From Saccharolobus shibatae B12 (GTDB lineage: Archaea; Thermoproteota; Thermoprotei_A; Sulfolobales; Sulfolobaceae): a stretch of DNA of 64,000 nucleotides. Positions 8,320-17,746 of the stretch are shown here, in pieces; the first letter of the stretch is position 1; each line of letters starts with the position of its first letter. The translations under genes and the position numbers were made by a program. The stretch lies in NCBI RefSeq assembly GCF_019175345.1, contig NZ_CP077717.1:2699644-2763643 (forward strand), given 5' to 3'. The notes beneath the pieces were generated by a model. That model worked only from the letters and a program-made list of their open reading frames with translations, made no database searches and was not told the origin of the DNA.

Positions 8320-8709
8320 TTGAAGAACGGAAATAGAGGCTTTGAAAGACAGCCCTCCTTTAGTGATGAACAGAAGCCAATGCCTTTAGGGGATAAGTGT
8401 AATTACTTGTGCCCATATTTCAGATGTAATAAGAGAGCATTACTAATACAAGTAAAATATACTAAAGGCAATCCATACAAAGTGGGCTATTGCAGATGGG
8501 TGGGGGATGTATGTATAACTGGTGAATGCCAATACGCTTATTGTGAGAAGAGAGCATTACTGCCTGGTAATAAATGTGCATTTGCCATAAATAAGAAGAA
8601 TGAGAGGGATAATGAGATTGAAAAAGAACTTGAAAAGGAAGATTACGATGACAAAATGAAGGAGATAATATCAAAGAAATTTGGCAAAAAAGGATTAGAT
8701 GTACTATAA
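8320..8709 (+). CDS. Cys-rich protein with an internally duplicated motif
   Basis: Not recognised. The 129-residue product has eight cysteines (27, 31, 36, 58, 65, 70, 75, 86). The pattern C-x-Y-x-x-C-x-KRALL occurs twice (residues 31-42 and 70-81), which indicates an internal duplication with probably two zinc or iron-sulphur sites. The C-terminal 35 residues are charged and helical. Translation appears to start at TTG 8320 after a G-rich stretch (GGGGGTTT); this start is uncertain. It follows endA by 40 nt on the same strand. Confidence 0.72.
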   Translation: MKNGNRGFERQPSFSDEQKPMPLGDKCNYLCPYFRCNKRALLIQVKYTKGNPYKVGYCRWVGDVCITGECQYAYCEKRALLPGNKCAFAINKKNERDNEIEKELEKEDYDDKMKEIISKKFGKKGLDVL

Positions 8710-8750
8710 GACTATTTTATTGATAAGATAAGAATTACATTTATTTTATC

Positions 8751-9368
8751 CTATCCTTTCCATCTCTTATATATGTCATGCTTTATTCCCAATAGATCTA
8801 AAGCCTTACCAACCACGAAGTTAATCATATCATCAATACTTTTTGGTAAGATGTAGAAAGCAGGAGAAGCTGGCATTATGAGAACACCTAATCTAGCTAG
8901 CTTTAGGGCATTTTCGAGTTCTATGGCACCTAATGGAGTTTCTCTAATTACCAAAACTAACTTCTTGTTTGTTCTGATGAAATTTAATGCCGTTCTGGAT
9001 AGAAGATTCGATCCAATTCCATTTGCAATTTCTGCAAGTGTTTTAATACTACATGGAATAATAATCATACCTCCTACAGTTATTGAAAAACTTGAACTAG
9101 AAGGTGCAGCTTCGATCTGGGATTGGATATATATATTAGAGGAATACTTCTTTAACTCTTCAATTAAATTTATACCTAGCTCCTTTTGCGCTACTTTCTC
9201 TGCACTCTTAGAAATTATAATATGCGTCTCATAACCGAGTTCATTTAGAAACTGGACAGTCCTAATACCATATATTGTTCCACTTGCGCCACTTATTCCT
9301 ATAATAACCCTCTTTGCTTTTTCCCTCCCGCTCTTTGTTCCTGCTTCCTTAGCCAATCCGCCAACCAT
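8751..9368 (-). CDS. ubiX: UbiX-family flavin prenyltransferase
   Basis: This flavoprotein-fold enzyme makes the prenylated FMN cofactor used by UbiD-type decarboxylases. [11 protein letters not shown] binds the flavin phosphate, and the later [20 protein letters not shown] and [20 protein letters not shown] blocks are the standard UbiX motifs. The frame opens at GTG 9380; I prefer ATG 9368. Either way the start lies inside the upstream zinc-finger gene (overlap about 70-80 nt), so a later start is possible. Confidence 0.88.
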   Translation of the reverse strand: MVGGLAKEAGTKSGREKAKRVIIGISGASGTIYGIRTVQFLNELGYETHIIISKSAEKVAQKELGINLIEELKKYSSNIYIQSQIEAAPSSSSFSITVGGMIIIPCSIKTLAEIANGIGSNLLSRTALNFIRTNKKLVLVIRETPLGAIELENALKLARLGVLIMPASPAFYILPKSIDDMINFVVGKALDLLGIKHDIYKRWKG

Positions 9369-9517
9369 TGTTGATAACACCTATTACTACAAAAAACCCA
9401 CGGTTTATTATTACAACATGTTTTAACTACTATTGGATTTTCTTTTATAATAGTACCGCACCAACTGCACTTCAACGTAACCGTATTAGTATTTAATTGT
9501 AACGGCATATCTATCAA
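9299..9517 (-). CDS. Small TRASH-like zinc-finger protein
   Basis: A 72-residue protein with [12 protein letters not shown], then CC and an [11 protein letters not shown] block, giving six cysteines in the arrangement of TRASH/FCS-like metal-binding fingers. The tail is basic. Its role is unknown; the family often senses or carries metals. ATG 9517 (MID) or 9508 (MPLQ) could be the start. It overlaps ubiX on the same strand, and it diverges from thi4. Confidence 0.7.
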   Translation of the reverse strand: MIDMPLQLNTNTVTLKCSWCGTIIKENPIVVKTCCNNKPWVFCSNRCYQQWLADWLRKQEQRAGGKKQRGLL

Positions 9518-9563
9518 TCGTAGTTGCTATAAAAAAACCTTGTCCACGTTCACGATTATAAAA

Positions 9564-9578
9564 GTTAATTTATAAGTG
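9564..9578 (+). promoter_or_regulatory. TATA box of thi4
   Basis: GTTAATTTATAAGTG is centred 27 bp before the thi4 ATG at 9598, predicting a leaderless transcript. I see no thiamine riboswitch-like structure in the 80-bp divergent region. Confidence 0.65.
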
Positions 9579-9597
9579 AGTTATATCATTTTAGATT

Positions 9598-10401
9598 ATG
9601 GAAGTTAAAATTAAGCAAGTAGATGAAGTTAAGATAAGTAGATACATAATTAAGGAAACAATGGAAGATTGGTACCAATTTGTAGAATCTGATGTGGTAA
9701 TTGTAGGAGCTGGGCCATCTGGATTGTCCGCAGCCTATTACTTAGCTAAAGCGGGATTAAAGACACTAGTATTTGAGAGGAGGTTAAGTTTTGGTGGAGG
9801 AATCGGCGGAGGGGCAATGTTGTTCCACAAATTGATAATAGAAAAACCCGCAGACGAAATCCTAAGAGAAGTTAATGTAAGGTTGAAGGAAGTAGAAGAA
9901 GGAGTCTATGTTGTGGATTCAGCTGAATTCATGGCAAAATTAGCAACTGCTGCAATTGACGCAGGAGCTAAAATAATTCATGGAGTAACAGTGGATGATG
10001 TGATATTTAGAGAGAATCCTTTACGAGTAGCTGGAGTGGCAGTGGAGTGGACAGCAACACAAATGGCAAGCCTTCATGTAGATCCAATATTTATTTCAGC
10101 TAAGGCTGTAGTTGACGCAACTGGTCATGATGCTGAAGTGATTTCTGTCGCAGCGAGAAAAATACCAGAATTAGGAATAGTTATACCTGGTGAAAAATCA
10201 GCATATAGTGAAAGAGCCGAGGAATTAACAGTAATTAACACCGGAAAGGTAGCTGAAGGACTTTACGCAGCGGGTATGGCGGTTACTGAGGTTAAGGGAT
10301 TACCTAGAATGGGACCAATATTTGGAGCTATGGTACTTTCTGGTAAAGCGGTTGCGGAGGAGATCACTAAGGATCTGCTAAAAAGTGAAATAGGAACTTA
10401 G
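9598..10401 (+). CDS. thi4: Thiamine thiazole synthase, Thi4 family
   Basis: A 267-residue FAD/NAD-binding protein with Rossmann motif GAGPSG (37-42), [10 protein letters not shown], and the C-terminal [12 protein letters not shown]. It makes the thiazole half of thiamine from NAD and glycine. At the position where yeast Thi4 has its sulphur-donating Cys205, this protein has His160 (ASLHVDP), as in methanogen homologues that use free sulphide and act catalytically. A single-turnover suicide mechanism is therefore unlikely. It is a single-gene, leaderless unit. Confidence 0.93.
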   Translation: MEVKIKQVDEVKISRYIIKETMEDWYQFVESDVVIVGAGPSGLSAAYYLAKAGLKTLVFERRLSFGGGIGGGAMLFHKLIIEKPADEILREVNVRLKEVEEGVYVVDSAEFMAKLATAAIDAGAKIIHGVTVDDVIFRENPLRVAGVAVEWTATQMASLHVDPIFISAKAVVDATGHDAEVISVAARKIPELGIVIPGEKSAYSERAEELTVINTGKVAEGLYAAGMAVTEVKGLPRMGPIFGAMVLSGKAVAEEITKDLLKSEIGT

Positions 10402-10467
10402 CGTAGCGATAACGTTTAAAACAGTAAACCTTAAATTGATACGTATTTTTAAAAATGGTGAAATAGA

Positions 10468-10830
10468 ATGGAGTCTCAAGCTAAAGTGAAGATCTCAGAT
10501 AAGGCAGAAGGAATTATAGAAAGAGATGTACAAAATGCTGTTATAGGAAGACGTGAAATCTCATTAAAAGTTTATCACATGGGTAGTGGAACCCCATCGA
10601 GGAAAGACATAATAAAGGCAATAATTCAAGCTTTTGGTTCCCAAGAGAACCTAGTAGTAGTTAGAAAAATATCTACAAGCTATGGAGCTGGTATAAGCAA
10701 CGTAAAATTACATATTTATAAATCCCGTGAGATATTAGAGAAAATCGAGCCAAAATATTTATTAGATAGAGATGCTGGAACTAAACAAAAGAAAGGAGGA
10801 AGCAAAGGTGGCCAAGGAGCAAAAGGTTAA
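10468..10830 (+). CDS. rps24e: Ribosomal protein S24e
   Basis: The 120-residue small-subunit protein matches the S24e core: [26 protein letters not shown], then [12 protein letters not shown]. The C-terminal tail is Lys/Gly-rich. A TATA element (GTATTTTTAAAAATGG, 10442-10457) and a GGTGA Shine-Dalgarno-like motif precede ATG 10468. It overlaps rps27ae by 23 nt, and the pair is followed by kae1. Confidence 0.95.
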   Translation: MESQAKVKISDKAEGIIERDVQNAVIGRREISLKVYHMGSGTPSRKDIIKAIIQAFGSQENLVVVRKISTSYGAGISNVKLHIYKSREILEKIEPKYLLDRDAGTKQKKGGSKGGQGAKG

Positions 10831-10999
10831 AGCAATAGTAAGAACCTATTACGTAATTGAAGGGAATAAGGTTAAGCTAAAAAATAAGAAATGTCCTAGA
10901 TGCGGAAGTATAATGGCTCACCACTTAAAACCAAATGAGAGATGGTCTTGTGGAAAATGTGGTTACACTGAGTTTATAGGCACTTCAAAGAAAAGATAA
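10808..10999 (+). CDS. rps27ae: Ribosomal protein S27ae
   Basis: A 63-residue protein with a C4 zinc ribbon, [11 protein letters not shown] followed by CGKCGYTEF. The frame is open back to ATG 10772, but GTG 10808 is the better start: it gives the usual length and has an AAAGGAGGAAG Shine-Dalgarno sequence just upstream. It lies inside the 3' end of rps24e, and kae1 starts 3 nt after its stop. Confidence 0.93.
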   Translation: MAKEQKVKAIVRTYYVIEGNKVKLKNKKCPRCGSIMAHHLKPNERWSCGKCGYTEFIGTSKKR

Positions 11000-11002
11000 A
11001 AT

Positions 11003-11998
11003 ATGTTAGTACTGGGTATCGAGTCTACCGCCCATACTTTCGGAGTAGGAATAGCAAAAGATCAACCACCCTACATATTGGCAAGCGAAAGGGATACTTT
11101 TGTTCCCAAAGAGGGTGGTATGAAGCCTGGAGATCTACTAAAACACCATGCTGAAGTCTCAGGGACAATACTGAGAAGAGCCCTAGAGAAAGCTAATATT
11201 AGTATAAATGATATTAATTATATAGCAGTAGCTTTAGGACCTGGTATAGGACCGGCATTAAGAGTTGGTGCTACACTAGCAAGAGCGTTATCGCTAAAGT
11301 ATAATAAGAGATTGGTACCAGTGAATCATGGCATAGGACACATTGAAATAGGGTATTTAACAACTGAATCTAAAGATCCTTTAATCTTATACCTCTCAGG
11401 TGGAAATACAATAATAACTACCTTCTACAAAGGGAGGTTTAGAATTTTCGGAGAAACATTAGATATTGCGTTAGGAAACATGATGGATGTATTTGTAAGA
11501 GAGGTGAACTTAGCACCACCATACATTATTAACGGGAAACACGCAATTGATATTTGTGCAGAAAGAGGAAGCAAATTACTTAAATTACCTTACGTTGTTA
11601 AGGGTCAAGATATGTCATTTTCTGGATTACTTACAGCAGCGTTAAGGTTAGTGGGAAAGGAAAAGTTAGAAGATATTTGTTACTCAATAAGGGAAATAGC
11701 ATTTGATATGTTATTGGAAGCTACAGAAAGGGCACTGGCACTTACCTCAAAAAAGGAGTTAATGATAGTTGGAGGAGTAGCAGCTAGTGTAAGTTTGAGA
11801 AAAAAGTTGGAGGAGCTAGGAAAAGAGTGGGACGTACAAATTAAAATAGTGCCGCCAGAATTTGCGGGAGATAATGGGGCGATGATAGCCTATGCTGGTA
11901 TGTTGGCTGCATCAAAAGGTGTATTTATTGATGTTGACAAATCGTACATAAGACCTAGATGGAGAGTAGACGAGGTAGATATTCCTTGGAGAAATTAA
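11003..11998 (+). CDS. kae1: Kae1, tRNA t6A37 threonylcarbamoyltransferase subunit
   Basis: A 331-residue ASKHA-fold ATPase. The metal-binding HxxxH is His109/His113 in [11 protein letters not shown], with GIEST near the N-terminus and LSGGNT and the GGVAAS nucleotide loops present. As the catalytic KEOPS subunit it transfers threonylcarbamoyl to A37 of ANN-decoding tRNAs. The regulatory kinase bud32 follows directly and overlaps its 3' end, a separate-gene arrangement rather than the Kae1-Bud32 fusion seen in some euryarchaea. Confidence 0.96.
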   Translation: MLVLGIESTAHTFGVGIAKDQPPYILASERDTFVPKEGGMKPGDLLKHHAEVSGTILRRALEKANISINDINYIAVALGPGIGPALRVGATLARALSLKYNKRLVPVNHGIGHIEIGYLTTESKDPLILYLSGGNTIITTFYKGRFRIFGETLDIALGNMMDVFVREVNLAPPYIINGKHAIDICAERGSKLLKLPYVVKGQDMSFSGLLTAALRLVGKEKLEDICYSIREIAFDMLLEATERALALTSKKELMIVGGVAASVSLRKKLEELGKEWDVQIKIVPPEFAGDNGAMIAYAGMLAASKGVFIDVDKSYIRPRWRVDEVDIPWRN

Positions 11999-12657
11999 GG
12001 TTAATTAAGCGTGGTGCAGAATCCAACATATATGAAGGATATTTTTTGGGTATTCATGCAATATTTAAACAAAGAATTAAGAAAAGTTATAGAAATCCAG
12101 AACTAGATCATAAAATCAACTATGAAAGGACAATATTAGAGGCTAAGATAATTTATACTGCGCTTAAAAACGATGTGAATGTACCTGCAGTGCTTTTTAT
12201 AGATCCTAATAATTATTTATTGGTAATTGAATATATAGAAGGGGAGATAGTTAAGGATCTAATAAACGCAAATAATTCTGTCCAATCATTATCTAAAATA
12301 GGAGAAAGAATAGGGGAACTTACGGGAAAGTTACATAGTATAGGGATAGCTCACGGTGATCTAACAACTAACAATCTCATCCTAAGTTCTATAAATAACG
12401 ATATCTTTATAATAGATTTTGGTTTATCAAGGAGAACTCAAGATGAAGAGGATCTTGCAACGGATTTTCATGTATTTCTAAGATCTTTAGAAAGTATACA
12501 TTCTGACTTTAAGGATATTATCTACAATTCATTTGTGGAGGGTTACAGAACAATCATGGGTGGAAAGACTGACGAAATATTAGAGCTAGTAAAGGATATT
12601 AGGATGAGGGGAAGATATGTTGAGGAGAGACGTAAGAATAGGAGTGGTAACGAGTAA
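11986..12657 (+). CDS. bud32: Bud32/PRPK KEOPS kinase-ATPase
   Basis: A small atypical RIO-like kinase that activates Kae1 in the KEOPS complex. Visible are the catalytic loop HGDLTTNN, the IIDFGLS metal motif, and a Glu-rich helix after the lysine strand. The frame extends back to ATG 11959, which overlaps kae1 by 40 nt; TTG 11986 gives a shorter N-terminus closer to the family and is my choice, with moderate certainty. It overlaps the downstream rdgB gene by 41 nt. Confidence 0.92.
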   Translation: MEKLRLIKRGAESNIYEGYFLGIHAIFKQRIKKSYRNPELDHKINYERTILEAKIIYTALKNDVNVPAVLFIDPNNYLLVIEYIEGEIVKDLINANNSVQSLSKIGERIGELTGKLHSIGIAHGDLTTNNLILSSINNDIFIIDFGLSRRTQDEEDLATDFHVFLRSLESIHSDFKDIIYNSFVEGYRTIMGGKTDEILELVKDIRMRGRYVEERRKNRSGNE

Positions 12658-13195
12658 TGAGAATAAGTTTATGGAATTAAAAGAACTTGCTAAGAGCTTT
12701 AATATAGAGTTAGAACAGTTGAAAGGAGAGAAAATAGAAATACAAAGTGATAATTTAGAGGAAATCTCTAAAACAGCTGCATATCTAGCATATTTGACCT
12801 TCAGAAGACCATTAATAGTAGATGATAGCGGGTTATTTATAGAAACCTTACAGAATTTTCCTGGTCCCTACACAAATTTTGTTAAGAACACAATTGGACT
12901 TAAAGGTATACTAAAATTGCTCGAAGACGTAAAAGATAGGTCAGCGTATTTCATGACTGTACTGACGTTTACTGACGGAAAAATAATTAAAACATTTAAT
13001 GGTATCGTAAAGGGAGTTATTTCTGAAGAGATTAGGGGTAATTCAGGTTTTGGATTTGACCCCATATTTATCCCAGAGGGAGAAAAGAGAACTTTTGCAG
13101 AGATGTCATTGGAGGAGAAGAATAAATACTCACATAGGGCGAGAGCGTTTGCTAAATTTGCTGATTTCTTAACGAGCTATCTTGAAAAAGCATAA
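12617..13195 (+). CDS. rdgB: XTP/dITP pyrophosphatase (RdgB/HAM1)
   Basis: The 192-residue house-cleaning enzyme hydrolyses non-canonical purine nucleoside triphosphates. Its signatures are TSNENKFME at the N-terminus, VDDSGLFIE with metal-binding aspartates, GFGFDPIF and the C-terminal SHRARAF. ATG 12617 lies within bud32, so the three genes kae1-bud32-rdgB form an overlapping operon. It converges on the aldo/keto reductase gene. Confidence 0.94.
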   Translation: MLRRDVRIGVVTSNENKFMELKELAKSFNIELEQLKGEKIEIQSDNLEEISKTAAYLAYLTFRRPLIVDDSGLFIETLQNFPGPYTNFVKNTIGLKGILKLLEDVKDRSAYFMTVLTFTDGKIIKTFNGIVKGVISEEIRGNSGFGFDPIFIPEGEKRTFAEMSLEEKNKYSHRARAFAKFADFLTSYLEKA

Positions 13196-13217
13196 AATAA
13201 GTAGTTCTTGAAATAAA

Positions 13218-14198
13218 CTATTTATACCTTAAAGTTTCTTTTATACTATCCTCATTTAGGTCTTCATAGTATTTCTTGTAATAGTCTTCAATGTATTTTA
13301 AATCATCTTCAGTAAGACTTGGTAAATTTTCTACTTTTACATATTCCTCCAATTCGCTTATCGAAGTTATATTAGGAATCACTGTGGACACATTCTTATT
13401 GGATAGAATAAATTTCAGAGCCAATTCAGATAATTTCATTCCTTTAGAATTCGCAAACTCCTTTAGTTTTAAGCTTTTCTTAATTCCTTCATTTAGCCAT
13501 TTGCTATCCTTTAACGATCTATGCAGTTTAGGATCAGAAATCAATGGCCATTTATCTTCAATTAAAACATCAGAAGCATGAGGTACCCTTATTACATGTC
13601 CTATTTTCTCGTATTTCAAAAACTTATTCCCTGGCCTTTGCTCAATAATATTATATATGTACTCTAAGCTTTCGTATCCCGTATTTATGGCCTCAATTCC
13701 TTCCTCCTCCCAACCTAATGTGGGACCTAATGCAACACCGTACATTCTTATTATCCCATCTTTCTTTAACGATCTAAGAAAAGATATGATCTCTGGATTT
13801 TTAATGACATTAATCTTAGGATTGTGAATCATAAGTATGTCAATATAGTCTGTTCTTAATCTTTCTAGGGACCTCTTTAGAGCAAATTCAAGATAGGGTA
13901 TATCAAATCTTTGTCTTATTTTACCTCCCTCTTTATGATAAAAATCGTACCCTATCTTAGTTAGTATCACTATATCGTCTCTCTTAGTCTCTAAAACTTT
14001 TGCAATAATTTCCTCACCCTTACCCTCTCCGTAAGTATCTGCAGTATCGTAAAAGTTAATTCCAAGTTCATACGCTTTTCGTAATATATCCTCTGCCTTA
14101 TTTGTATCCGCACCCCACCAATCAGTAACTAAGCTCCATACTCCAATCCCTATTTCAGATGTTGCAATATTAGTATCACCTATGCGTCTGTAGAGCAT
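13218..14198 (-). CDS. Aldo/keto reductase
   Basis: A 326-residue TIM-barrel NAD(P)H oxidoreductase. The catalytic tetrad is visible: Asp and Tyr in [11 protein letters not shown], Lys in ILTKIGYD and His in LMIHNPK. The C-terminal cofactor segment is present but divergent. The physiological substrate is not evident. It is monocistronic, converges on rdgB, and diverges from the small gene at 14247 across a 48-bp A/T-rich promoter region. Confidence 0.9.
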   Translation of the reverse strand: MLYRRIGDTNIATSEIGIGVWSLVTDWWGADTNKAEDILRKAYELGINFYDTADTYGEGKGEEIIAKVLETKRDDIVILTKIGYDFYHKEGGKIRQRFDIPYLEFALKRSLERLRTDYIDILMIHNPKINVIKNPEIISFLRSLKKDGIIRMYGVALGPTLGWEEEGIEAINTGYESLEYIYNIIEQRPGNKFLKYEKIGHVIRVPHASDVLIEDKWPLISDPKLHRSLKDSKWLNEGIKKSLKLKEFANSKGMKLSELALKFILSNKNVSTVIPNITSISELEEYVKVENLPSLTEDDLKYIEDYYKKYYEDLNEDSIKETLRYK

Positions 14199-14246
14199 GT
14201 AATATCAACCATTATTATCATTGCATTTTAAATAATAAAAATAAAG

Positions 14247-14582
14247 ATGATAGTGATGCGAGTTAAGGTAAACGAAAAGCAATTCGACATGATTATTGAT
14301 AAACTTAAACTAATGGTCTACGAGTATAACACAAAGATAAAGGAATACGGCGTCTACCTAAAACCTTATCATATTGTTTATAAAAATAGTAAGAGATATA
14401 TCTATATTGGAAAATATTGGTACAAATTAGAGAAAATTGGGGGGAAGTTAAAATGGATATATCTTGGCAAGACCAAGCCTATAGAGAATATGCCAAATCC
14501 TCCGCAGATACCGGAATCGACTATAATAAAAGAAGACAATGAATACATAGTAGACGAGAAAATATTATATGATCTCGAATGA
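14247..14582 (+). CDS. Small basic hypothetical protein
   Basis: Not recognised. The 111-residue product is rich in Tyr and Lys, with KRYIYIGKYWYKLEKIGGKL followed by WIYLGK, which reads as a beta-hairpin repeat like small nucleic-acid-binding proteins. It has no cysteines or membrane segments. ATG 14247 or ATG 14256 (MRVK) could start it. The 3' end overlaps the convergent atpC gene by 18 nt. Confidence 0.65.
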   Translation: MIVMRVKVNEKQFDMIIDKLKLMVYEYNTKIKEYGVYLKPYHIVYKNSKRYIYIGKYWYKLEKIGGKLKWIYLGKTKPIENMPNPPQIPESTIIKEDNEYIVDEKILYDLE

Positions 14583-15545
14583 TAACATCTTCTTAATCTC
14601 TTCTTCCTTTAATCTCAAGCTTTTTGCATTAGCTATGCTTACTATATCCTCTGTATCGAGACGTATCAGTTCTGCTAATGCTAATGCCAATGCGGGATTA
14701 AATGGAGAACTCATGAATACTAGCTCTGAGCTCTTCCTAGCATTAACCCTAGCCATTCTATACAAGCTAGCTAGTGCCTCGTAAGTATTATTTACGTTAA
14801 GCATCTTTGAGTACTGAGTTCGTCTTAAAATATCAAGTATTTCAGTATTACTTGTAGAAGAAGAGAGATCTTTAAGTATCTCAGTACCGATTTTACAAAC
14901 AGTATTCTCTACTGTTTTGTGTTTGATTGCAAATGATATTGAGTAGTAATCCTTATAATAGCATATTATGTTTTCGGCAAGACTTTTCCAATCACCCTTA
15001 AAACCTTCTATGATCTCTGATAGTTTCTTTATGAAATAGATATCAAGTAACGATAGAAGATAGGATATATTTTTACCTTGCCCATCCTTGATAGCATATG
15101 AAAGAGCGTTAGCGTATATATTTCCCTTAAAACTGTTAGTTAATTCCTCAAGTGAAGATGGTATTTGATCGAAGTATTTTTTGAAAAATCTTATTTTATT
15201 ACTATTCCCATTTCCAGTACCATTAACTATACTAACTATTATATTTTTCAATTCATCTAAAGATAACATGTAAATATATAGGTCAACTATATTATACGTC
15301 ACTCTAAATATTGAGAAATAATTTCTTATCTTTTCCAATAGTATAAGAGATCTAGACTTAAGCATGAATTCAAAATCTTCTATACTAGCTGGTTGTTCCT
15401 CAATTATTCCCCTTTCTTTAAGTAGTGAGGCAACATTATTCCAACTTTCGCTACTTATTAATTCATTAACTAAACCTTTTGTTAATAACGAGACCTTTTG
15501 TGTTCTAGAGATTGAATGTATAAAAGAGTAAATCGCATAACTCAT
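14565..15545 (-). CDS. atpC: A-type ATP synthase subunit C
   Basis: A 326-residue all-helical protein resembling the archaeal/vacuolar subunit C (V-ATPase d), which connects the central stalk to the membrane rotor. Support comes from the repeated three-helix pattern and from the C-terminal EDIVSIANAKSLRLKEEEIK helix. The catalytic A/B subunits are not in this window, so this is a satellite locus. It overlaps the preceding peripheral-stalk gene by 4 nt (ATGA). Confidence 0.75.
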   Translation of the reverse strand: MSYAIYSFIHSISRTQKVSLLTKGLVNELISSESWNNVASLLKERGIIEEQPASIEDFEFMLKSRSLILLEKIRNYFSIFRVTYNIVDLYIYMLSLDELKNIIVSIVNGTGNGNSNKIRFFKKYFDQIPSSLEELTNSFKGNIYANALSYAIKDGQGKNISYLLSLLDIYFIKKLSEIIEGFKGDWKSLAENIICYYKDYYSISFAIKHKTVENTVCKIGTEILKDLSSSTSNTEILDILRRTQYSKMLNVNNTYEALASLYRMARVNARKSSELVFMSSPFNPALALALAELIRLDTEDIVSIANAKSLRLKEEEIKKMLSFEII

Positions 15546-15877
15546 TTAAAGACACCTAATAGTTGCCTTATAACCTCGTTCACAACTTTATCAATATTCT
15601 TCTCAGCTTCCTTCCTTATCTCATCCAATTGTTTTTCTCGCTCAGAGACATATTTATTTCTTATTTCGTCTAATTGCCTTTTTTTCTCTTCATTTAATAA
15701 TTTTTGAATCTCACCCAACGATCTCTCAGCAGTTGCCCTTAATTCGGAAAGATAAGAGTCTGAAAGGGTGATTAATCTTTTACTGTCATCTGCTATCTCT
15801 CTTTTTATTCTCTTTATTTCATCCTCAAACTCTATTATTGCCTTAGAGTACGCGTTAAACTTAACTTCACTCATCAA
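15542..15877 (-). CDS. A-type ATP synthase peripheral-stalk subunit (H/E-like coiled coil)
   Basis: A 111-residue protein that is almost all charged coiled coil, with heptad-rich stretches such as RQLDEIRNKYVSEREKQLDE and repeated Glu/Lys/Arg. This composition, and its translational coupling to atpC, fits the peripheral-stalk subunit H (or the N-terminal half of an E subunit) of the A-type ATP synthase. It cannot be assigned more exactly by eye. The start is ATG 15877 or the second ATG. Confidence 0.7.
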   Translation of the reverse strand: MMSEVKFNAYSKAIIEFEDEIKRIKREIADDSKRLITLSDSYLSELRATAERSLGEIQKLLNEEKKRQLDEIRNKYVSEREKQLDEIRKEAEKNIDKVVNEVIRQLLGVFK

Positions 15878-15898
15878 ATATACTCCACTAACAGTACC

Positions 15899-16669
15899 TT
15901 ATATTGATTTTCTTCCCCTAATAATAAAACCCGTATGCATAATACCTATATTTCTAGGCCTTACAGCGTTCTCCTTAACTTGATACTCTCTCAATATAAG
16001 TTCTTCCACATGAATATCTATAATTCCAGAATTCTTCATTGCAAAATATGTTTTCTCAATTTGATTTACCGTAGGAACGAATACAATTATTGTAGATGAA
16101 GGTTTAAGAGGTTCATAAAGCTTTGGTATGGCATTCCATGGATCGGGCATATCTAAAAAAATTGCATCTGCCTCCTTCTCATCTATACCTTCCCTTATAT
16201 CCTTCAATTTGAATACTATCTTATCTTGAACACCTAACACATTTGCATTAAATTTAGCTACTTTTTGCATATCTTCTCTTACATCATAAGTATAGATCTT
16301 AGCGTTCTCACTTAAACTTAAGGCTAATGAAATTGTTAGAAATCCAGATCCAGTTCCAGCTTCAATCACTGTCTTTACTTGATTTAGTGAAAGGGTAGTT
16401 AAGATGTATCCTATATCTTTAGGATACAGAACTTGCGAAGGCCTCTTTAGCCCTTTGGAGTAGAGATCTTGTATAGTAGGTTTTAGTAAATAAGCTTTAG
16501 CGCCAGTTTGCAAGGTTAGTGAGGAACCATACTCAAGACCTATTAAATTATCGTAAAATATTGCTCCTTTGTCAGTATCAAGCCTTTTACCTCTTTCCAG
16601 TTTGGAAATATACGCTCTTTTTGGATCTATCCAAATTACTACTGGATCTCCCTCATTTAATGGCATCAT
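15899..16669 (-). CDS. trmI: tRNA (adenine-N1) methyltransferase TrmI
   Basis: The 256-residue SAM methyltransferase forms m1A at positions 57/58 of archaeal tRNAs. The N-terminal beta domain carries the [14 protein letters not shown] block. The SAM site is [15 protein letters not shown], and the catalytic IV motif is FLDMPDPW. It lies 21 nt upstream of the ATP synthase stalk gene on the same strand and 51 nt downstream of a C/D box guide RNA, so two tRNA/rRNA modification functions are adjacent. Confidence 0.92.
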   Translation of the reverse strand: MMPLNEGDPVVIWIDPKRAYISKLERGKRLDTDKGAIFYDNLIGLEYGSSLTLQTGAKAYLLKPTIQDLYSKGLKRPSQVLYPKDIGYILTTLSLNQVKTVIEAGTGSGFLTISLALSLSENAKIYTYDVREDMQKVAKFNANVLGVQDKIVFKLKDIREGIDEKEADAIFLDMPDPWNAIPKLYEPLKPSSTIIVFVPTVNQIEKTYFAMKNSGIIDIHVEELILREYQVKENAVRPRNIGIMHTGFIIRGRKSI

Positions 16670-16720
16670 ATAATAGGAAAAATAGTGAGTTAAGTATCTT
16701 TCTACTTGACAAAAAATGCA

Positions 16721-16770
16721 TCAGCTTTGGTGTCTTATATCACTCTATCAAAAATACCAGCCTTCATCAT
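16721..16770 (-). ncRNA. C/D box sRNA (2'-O-methylation guide)
   Basis: On the minus strand: C box ATGATGA (16764-16770), 12-nt guide (16752-16763), D' TTGA (16748-16751), 4-nt spacer, C' GTGATAT (16737-16743), 12-nt guide (16725-16736), D box CTGA (16721-16724). The 12/12 guide spacing and 50-nt length are the archaeal C/D sRNP norm. The C box begins directly after the TAG stop of the ribbon-helix-helix gene. By the N+5 rule the D guide would modify a G in CTTTGGTGTCTT, and the D' guide an A in AAATACCAGCCT; I cannot name the target molecules. Confidence 0.75.
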
Positions 16771-16923
16771 CTACTCTTCTGTAGTTACCCATAGTTCTTT
16801 CCGTATAAAATCACCTATTGCTGCTCTTATGACTTCACTTCTAGAACCATATCTACCTGTATTAACTAATTCATCTATTGCTTCCAAAAACTGCTCTGGT
16901 AGTTTTACCGTTATTATTTTCAT
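16771..16923 (-). CDS. Ribbon-helix-helix (CopG-type) DNA-binding protein
   Basis: A 50-residue protein starting [20 protein letters not shown], then a [18 protein letters not shown] helix. This is the complete ribbon-helix-helix fold: a beta strand for DNA contact, helix A, the Gly-Ser turn and helix B. Such proteins dimerise and act as repressors. ATG 16923 is leaderless behind a TATA element. Its target is unknown; the C/D sRNA starts at its stop codon, and the TrmB-like regulator is 43 bp upstream on the same strand. Confidence 0.88.
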   Translation of the reverse strand: MKIITVKLPEQFLEAIDELVNTGRYGSRSEVIRAAIGDFIRKELWVTTEE

Positions 16924-16943
16924 AGAAACTCAGATAGCATAGT

Positions 16944-16953
16944 TAATTTTATA
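16944..16953 (-). promoter_or_regulatory. TATA box of the ribbon-helix-helix gene
   Basis: Minus-strand TATAAAATTA is centred about 26 bp upstream of ATG 16923. The gene therefore has its own leaderless promoter and need not be read from the TrmB-like gene. Confidence 0.6.
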
Positions 16954-16966
16954 ACATTTATAAGAG

Positions 16967-17698
16967 TTAGCCCGGTAATGTAGACCATAAATGATTAAAA
17001 TATACTGTGCCAATGTCTATAAGATATTTGTGATTTGAAAATAGCCCCGTCAATACATCATTATTCTTTATGACTAGGAGGATAGAGTCAGAAGTAATTA
17101 TGCCACTGCCGAATAAAGATTGAGCTCTCTTAACTTGAGCTGAGGGAATGTCAGGTAAACTAATGCTTTTATCCACTATTATTTTAGTTTCTGCCTTAAG
17201 CGAGTTGGCCTTTAATATATCTACAATATCACTTCTCACAAACTCTTGATAGGATATTGCAACCAGATATGTCTTGCTGTAATCCTTTAGTAGCCTTAAC
17301 GCATTATCCATAATGTTATCTCTTGGTATAACAACTATGTTATATGCCATATTAGAGGAAAAAATACTGGATATCGGCTCAATGAATTGTTTTTCAAATT
17401 CATCCAGTTTCTCTTGGAAAGTAATTTTAATCTTATTCCAAACGTCTCTTAAAGGAATTGCCTCATAAACAGCAGGCCTTTTATCTATCTTTATAACCCA
17501 CCCTCTACCTTCAAGTTTAGATAAAATATTATATACTTTAGTGTATGGTAAGCTTAACTTATTTGAGACCTCTCTTGCAGTTGCTCTTCCATATATTAAG
17601 AGATATGAATATACCTTTAATTCCGATTTTGATATTCCAAAAACTGAAGCAAACTTCGATACTCTGCTAATGGTCTCTTCTAATAATTCAGATGACAT
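16967..17698 (-). CDS. TrmB-family transcriptional regulator
   Basis: A 243-residue protein with an N-terminal winged helix (residues about 20-80: SELKVYSYLLIYGRATAREV and LSLPYTKVYNILSKLEGRGW) typical of TrmB sugar-responsive regulators. The C-terminal part resembles the phospholipase-D-like TrmB effector domain, but no sugar-binding signature can be read with certainty. It diverges from rps25e over 48 bp. No transporter lies nearby that would reveal an effector. Confidence 0.85.
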   Translation of the reverse strand: MSSELLEETISRVSKFASVFGISKSELKVYSYLLIYGRATAREVSNKLSLPYTKVYNILSKLEGRGWVIKIDKRPAVYEAIPLRDVWNKIKITFQEKLDEFEKQFIEPISSIFSSNMAYNIVVIPRDNIMDNALRLLKDYSKTYLVAISYQEFVRSDIVDILKANSLKAETKIIVDKSISLPDIPSAQVKRAQSLFGSGIITSDSILLVIKNNDVLTGLFSNHKYLIDIGTVYFNHLWSTLPG

Positions 17699-17746
17699 CT
17701 ATAATTTATTAGGCAGAATTGGAATTTAAAACATAGTGGGTAAGAG

